DNA of 64,000 bases from Candidatus Nitrospira nitrosa (GTDB lineage: Bacteria; Nitrospirota; Nitrospiria; Nitrospirales; Nitrospiraceae), in the NCBI RefSeq assembly GCF_001458735.1, contig NZ_CZQA01000001.1, forward strand, positions 744,001 through 808,000. Direction: 5' to 3'. A program made the translations under genes and the position numbers. Positions 60,185 to 64,000 of this stretch are shown here, one piece after another. Each line of letters begins with the position of its first letter. Position 1 is the stretch's first letter. The notes beneath the pieces are model-generated. The model was not told where the DNA came from. It searched no databases and saw only the letters and a program-made list of their open reading frames with translations.

Positions 60185-60988
60185 TCACGCGTGTTGCGTG
60201 TTCCGTACCGCCTGCTCGCGTGCCGTCCGCCCACGGACGCCTTGAAAGTATTCCTGGATATATCCATCGTCCGATTGAAAGAGTTCCTGCATCGTGCCGA
60301 CTCCCAGCACCTTCCCCTGACCCAGAACTGCCACCCGATTCGTGATCTGCCAGAGCGAATCCAGATCGTGCGTCACCATGACCACCGTCAGCCCCAAAAG
60401 CCTCTTTAACGAGAGTACCAGCTCATCGAACCCCGCTGCGATGATCGGATCGAGGCCGGCCGTCGGTTCGTCGAGGAACAATAGTTCAGGGTCCATGACA
60501 AGCGCTCGTGCAAGCGCCGCACGCCTTCGCATGCCGCCACTGAGCTCGTTCGGAAATTTCACGGCACTCTCCGGCGGTAATTCCACCATTGCGATTTTGG
60601 CAGCTACAATATCACGAATGAGTGACTCGCTGAGGGTCGTATGCTCACGCAACGGCACGGCGACATTCTCGGCCAGGGTCAATGAACTGAAGAGACCCCC
60701 CTGTTGAAACATGACGCCGAATCGACGATGGATCGGATGGCCATCGCCCGCCTCCAATCGGCGACTATCCAACCCGAACAATCGGATCGTCCCGGCCGAC
60801 GGCGCGATGAGACCAATGATCTCGCGCAACAACGTGGTCTTGCCGCACCCGTTGCCTCCGGCAATCGCGAAGATTTCTCCCCGATGAATGGACAGGCTAA
60901 TATCCTCGTGCACTACCGCCTGCCCAAACTTCGTTGCAACGTGACTGACTTCGATTACAGGTGTCTTGAGATCCGTCGCCGACGGCAT
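60185..60988 (-). CDS. mlaF: ABC transporter ATP-binding protein (MlaF-like)
   Basis: A 267-aa ABC ATPase. Walker A AIAGGNGCGKTTLLREIIGL, Q-loop region HPIHRRFGVMFQQGGLFSSL, signature NELSGGMRRRAALARALVMD, Walker B ELLFLDEPTAGLDPIIAAGF and switch His VVMVTHDLDSLWQITNRVAV. The DEPTAGLDPI/GGM pattern fits MlaF-type lipid-transport ATPases. It lies between mlaE and mlaD. The start is ATG near 60988 (MPSATDLKTPVIEVSHVATK). Confidence 0.95.
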   Translation of the reverse strand: MPSATDLKTPVIEVSHVATKFGQAVVHEDISLSIHRGEIFAIAGGNGCGKTTLLREIIGLIAPSAGTIRLFGLDSRRLEAGDGHPIHRRFGVMFQQGGLFSSLTLAENVAVPLREHTTLSESLIRDIVAAKIAMVELPPESAVKFPNELSGGMRRRAALARALVMDPELLFLDEPTAGLDPIIAAGFDELVLSLKRLLGLTVVMVTHDLDSLWQITNRVAVLGQGKVLGVGTMQELFQSDDGYIQEYFQGVRGRTAREQAVRNTQHA

Positions 60989-61077
60989 CAGGAACGCGTC
61001 CTCATTCTGAGAAGGTCAAGGTTAACGGAACTCTCGGAGTTTTGTTGGCCTCAGCCTCAGCCCTCGTATTTTCCCCA

Positions 61078-62190
61078 TTACAGGTCCCACCAATTGAGAA
61101 GAATGCTACAGATTGCATCGAACACAATCACGAGAAAAATGCCCTGGACCACACTGGTGGTGGTGTGTCGGCCCACGTCGTCCACGCCGCCCCTGATCTG
61201 AAATCCTTGATAACAGCCGACCAATGCAATGAGTGCTGCAAAGAATGGGGCTTTCCCCAACCCAATGAGAAAATGGCGAACGGGAACGGCTTCGTCGAAT
61301 CGAGCGATGAACTCAACAAAACTGACATTGAGCTCTCCCAGGGCAATCAGCATACCTCCAAAGACGCCCACGGCATCCGCGTACACCGTCAATAAAGGAA
61401 GGGCAATAATCAGGCCAAGCGCTCGCGGCAATACCAGCAGATTCATCGGTGAGATGCCCAATGTCCGTACTGCGTCCAATTCTTCCGTGACCTTCATCGT
61501 CCCGATCTGGGCTGCATAGGCGGATCCCGATCGGCCGGCAATGAGGATTGCGACGATCAATGGCGAAATTTCACGCAAGAGCGAGATGCCGACTAAATCG
61601 ACGATGAAAATATTCGTGCCGAACTTGCGGAGCTGTTCAGCCCCTTGATAGGCGATCACGACACCGACCAGAAACGTCAAGAGTCCAGTGATCGGCAGTG
61701 CTCGGACACCATCCAGTTCCACGAACCGCATCAGTGATTTCCACCGAATAGATTGGGGCCGTGCGACAGAAGCACACAGGGCGAGCGTACTTTCCCCGAT
61801 GAAGGCGAGCGCGCGAACAACGGAGGCTTGCCATGACTGGATGGTCCCGGCAAGACTATTCACCCGTTTCGTTTCACGGATGGCAGCGTGACGGCCAGGC
61901 TGAATCGACTGAGCCTGTATCTTCTCAAGCAGTTGCTCAAATTCCGGTTTCAATCCTTGGAGCGACGTCTGTTGCCCCTTGTGCGGCAAGCCGTTGATGT
62001 ACCGTTGCAACATGAGCGCACCGCCTGTATCCATGGCGGTCACCTCACCGGCGTCGTACAGGACGGTGGGAACATCAGGCCATCGAAGCGCGTGAGCTCC
62101 GCGTTCCAGCTGCGAGAGGTTCGGAAGTGTCCACGCGCCTCGGCAGTAGACCACATTATCCTCGACCGAGATGGTTGCCTGCCGTTCCAC
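61078..62190 (-). CDS. mlaE: MlaE-type permease with N-terminal STAS domain
   Basis: A 370-aa permease. The first 110 residues are a STAS-like domain (MERQATISVEDNVVYCRGAW, TVLYDAGEVTAMDTGGALML), and the rest is the MlaE fold: ALPITGLLTFLVGVVIAYQG, FIVDLVGISLLREISPLIVA, ILIAGRSGSAYAAQIGTMKV, EELDAVRTLGISPMNLLVLP, and the C-terminal IALVGCYQGFQIRGGVDDVG. The fusion of STAS and MlaE in one protein replaces a separate MlaB. It is the first gene of the mla operon, following ftsH by about 100 bp. Confidence 0.95.
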   Translation of the reverse strand: MERQATISVEDNVVYCRGAWTLPNLSQLERGAHALRWPDVPTVLYDAGEVTAMDTGGALMLQRYINGLPHKGQQTSLQGLKPEFEQLLEKIQAQSIQPGRHAAIRETKRVNSLAGTIQSWQASVVRALAFIGESTLALCASVARPQSIRWKSLMRFVELDGVRALPITGLLTFLVGVVIAYQGAEQLRKFGTNIFIVDLVGISLLREISPLIVAILIAGRSGSAYAAQIGTMKVTEELDAVRTLGISPMNLLVLPRALGLIIALPLLTVYADAVGVFGGMLIALGELNVSFVEFIARFDEAVPVRHFLIGLGKAPFFAALIALVGCYQGFQIRGGVDDVGRHTTTSVVQGIFLVIVFDAICSILLNWWDL

Positions 62191-62287
62191 TTCACTCCAG
62201 TTGGGCGATTCAATTCCCCGGAGAATTCAGTATGCGGTCCATGACACGCAGCGTCAACAGCAGTACGGAGAAGTCCGCTTGTCCGTG

Positions 62288-64000
62288 TCAGGCGTTCTCC
62301 ATGACGGCCTTCAGCTCCGCTCCTGTAATCACCTCACGCTCCAGCAAGAGCGTGGCCCCTTGCTGAAGAATGGCCTTCTTGTCTTCCAGCAATCGTCGCA
62401 CACGTCCATACTGCTCATCGACGATCCGGCGCACTTCGCAATCGATTTCACGGGCGGTCTCTTCGGAATAATCACCCTTTTCAGACGCGACAGGAAGCTG
62501 AAGGAATTGCGGTTGTCGTTCTCGCTCGAGCGTGATCGTGCCGAGTTTCTCGCTCATGCCGTAGGCCTTCACCATGCTTTTGGCGATGTCCGTGGCCTTC
62601 ACGAGATCGTTCTGCGCTCCCGTGGACGCCTCACCGAAAATCGTTTCTTCCGCGATTCGCCCACCGAGTAACACCGCCACTTTATTCTCCAATTCCGATT
62701 TCGTCATCAGAAACCGGTCTTCCGTCGGCAACTGCAACGTATACCCGAGCGCCGCGACACCTCGAGGAATAATCGAGATCTTCTGCACCTGATCGGAGCC
62801 TGGGATGGAAAGGGCCACCAGCGCGTGGCCGGTTTCATGAAACGCGACCCGTTCTTTCTCCATCTTATTCAGGACGCGATTCTTCTTTTCCAATCCCGCG
62901 ATGACACGTTCGACCGCTTCCTGCAATTCGGAGAGATGGACTTGATCCTTACCCCGGCGAACCGCCAGCAACGCCGCTTCGTTGATCACGTTCGCCAGGT
63001 CAGCTCCGGAGAAGCCCGGAGTCATGGCCGCAATCTGTTCCAAATCGGCCTCCTGGCTCAAGGCCACCTTCTTGGCATGCACACGCAGCACATCCAGACG
63101 CCCCTTTTTGTCAGGGCGATCCACGGTGACATGGCGATCAAACCGCCCCGCGCGCAGCAAGGCAGGATCAAGAATTTCCGGACGGTTGGTCGCAGCCATG
63201 AGGATCACGCCGACTCGTGGATCGAATCCATCCATTTCGACCAACAACTGGTTGAGCGTTTGCTCGCGCTCTTCATGCGCCATGGGTCCCACGCCTCTGG
63301 CCTTACCGAGGGCGTCCAACTCATCGATGAAGATAATGCAGGGCGCTTTGCCCTTGGCCTGTTCGAACAGATCACGAACCCTGGCGGCCCCGACCCCCAC
63401 AAACATCTCGACGAACTCTGACCCGCTGATGCTGAAAAACGGCACTCCGGCCTCACCGGCCACGGCACGGGCTAGCAGTGTCTTGCCCGTACCTGGGGGG
63501 CCAACGAGAAGGATCCCCTTGGGAATCTTGCCGCCGAGCTTGGTAAATTTCTCCGGCGTCTTGAGAAACTCGATCACTTCGCGCAGCTCTTCTTTGGCCT
63601 CATCCACACCGGCGACGTCGGCGAACGTCACTTGGATGTCCTTCTCCATGTAGATCTTAGCCTTGGATTGGCCGACCTGCATGAAGCCACCCTGGGCCTG
63701 TCCAAATCGCTTGAGGATAAAGAACCAAATCCCGACGAACAGGGCGACCGGGACCACCCACGACAGCACATCGCGCCAAAATGTGGATTCAATCACACCC
63801 GTAAAAATGACTCCGTGCTGGTTCAACTCGCGGACCAGGTCCGGATCCTCGACACGCACGGTCGCAAAGGATTTCTGCTCTTTGGACTCACTTTCGGGTT
63901 TCAGTTTTCCCGTCAGCACATGGTTGGCAACCGAGACCTCTGCGATCTTGCCGTCGGCCACCAGCTTCTTAAATTCACTGTAGGGGAGTTCTTCGACCTT
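62288..64000 (-). CDS. ftsH: ATP-dependent zinc metalloprotease FtsH, partial (5' end beyond the window)
   Basis: FtsH is a membrane AAA protease. The frame is open to the right edge: 63962-64000 encode [13 protein letters not shown] before [15 protein letters not shown], so the start lies outside. Visible: the second membrane helix ([20 protein letters not shown]), the AAA module with Walker [14 protein letters not shown], Walker [43 protein letters not shown], and the HExxH zinc site [15 protein letters not shown], plus the second Asp region [20 protein letters not shown]. At least 570 aa are in the window. It is upstream of mlaE on the same strand. Confidence 0.97.
   Translation of the reverse strand, partial: KVEELPYSEFKKLVADGKIAEVSVANHVLTGKLKPESESKEQKSFATVRVEDPDLVRELNQHGVIFTGVIESTFWRDVLSWVVPVALFVGIWFFILKRFGQAQGGFMQVGQSKAKIYMEKDIQVTFADVAGVDEAKEELREVIEFLKTPEKFTKLGGKIPKGILLVGPPGTGKTLLARAVAGEAGVPFFSISGSEFVEMFVGVGAARVRDLFEQAKGKAPCIIFIDELDALGKARGVGPMAHEEREQTLNQLLVEMDGFDPRVGVILMAATNRPEILDPALLRAGRFDRHVTVDRPDKKGRLDVLRVHAKKVALSQEADLEQIAAMTPGFSGADLANVINEAALLAVRRGKDQVHLSELQEAVERVIAGLEKKNRVLNKMEKERVAFHETGHALVALSIPGSDQVQKISIIPRGVAALGYTLQLPTEDRFLMTKSELENKVAVLLGGRIAEETIFGEASTGAQNDLVKATDIAKSMVKAYGMSEKLGTITLERERQPQFLQLPVASEKGDYSEETAREIDCEVRRIVDEQYGRVRRLLEDKKAILQQGATLLLEREVITGAELKAVMENA

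Noticed and set aside
1-64000. tRNA and rRNA genes
   Set aside because: No cloverleaf-like or rRNA-like stretches were noticed by eye; a covariance-model scan would be needed to exclude them firmly.

Overview
The window is a gene-dense stretch (about 55 to 60% GC by eye) of a bacterial chromosome. It most resembles Nitrospirota, probably a Nitrospira-type chemolithotroph. The reasons are a complete group 3b-type [NiFe] hydrogenase (sulfhydrogenase layout) with its maturation genes, at least eight small c-type cytochromes, hemerythrin, PPK2, tandem universal stress proteins, and a dispersed terminal-inverted-repeat element. The taxonomic call is inference from gene content; no search was run. 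No rRNA, tRNA, CRISPR array, phage or transposase gene was seen.

Layout. 1-4.1 kb: an unknown protein and a Ca2+-type P-type ATPase whose coding frame is interrupted, in frame, by a 66-bp intergenic-style repeat. 4.6-7.3 kb: a small membrane protein with an L7/L12-like helix, an aldehyde dehydrogenase and a secreted protein. 7.5-11.8 kb: a leftward run of two methyltransferases, a cupin (apparently frameshifted), an unusual methyltransferase-like protein, a lipoprotein metallo-hydrolase and a CTP-synthase-like glutamine amidotransferase. 12-25 kb: mixed housekeeping and accessory genes (three GNAT proteins, one of them fused to a cyclic-nucleotide-binding domain beside an M20 amidohydrolase; AEC transporter; CBS protein; macro domain; SUMF1-like protein; glutathionyl-hydroquinone reductase), plus a MITE-like element at 13.4 kb and a frameshifted cysteine-protease-like gene at 12.5 kb.

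25-42.5 kb is the hydrogen island. A leftward array runs hydB-hydG-hydD-hydA, maturation protease, hypA, hypF, hypC, then an unrelated insert (lipoprotein, membrane protein, HEPN-like protein, and a YefM antitoxin with a truncated YoeB), then hypD and hypE. HypB is missing from the window. The island is flanked on both sides by a universal stress protein plus monoheme cytochrome pair. To its right, a rightward group (small DNA-binding-like protein, Hsp20, 50-aa membrane microprotein, phosphoribosyltransferase, 32-aa ORF, USP, cytochrome c, thioredoxin-fold protein, GNAT/acyl-CoA synthetase fusion) starts behind a good candidate sigma-54 promoter.

45.8-57.2 kb is a leftward cytochrome and sulfur region: cytochromes c, hemerythrin, YtxH protein, Spy-like metal-binding protein, PPK2, DsrE, four-heme cytochrome, OsmC, two YeeE/YedE half-transporters, a TsdA-like diheme thiosulfate dehydrogenase, DUF2892 protein, a second OsmC, a secreted DsrE and a VIT-like transporter. 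Together these suggest uptake, oxidation and carrier handling of thiosulfate or sulfane sulfur, linked to periplasmic electron carriers. 57.6-64 kb: a phosphopantetheinyl transferase, an Mla-type lipid transport operon (mlaE-mlaF-mlaD-lipoprotein) and the 3' part of ftsH, which runs off the right edge.

The most unusual feature that gene calls do not explain is a set of word-like, imperfect inverted repeats. At least three families sit between co-directional genes, often touching or supplying the upstream gene's stop codon, and one copy lies inside the P-type ATPase gene.
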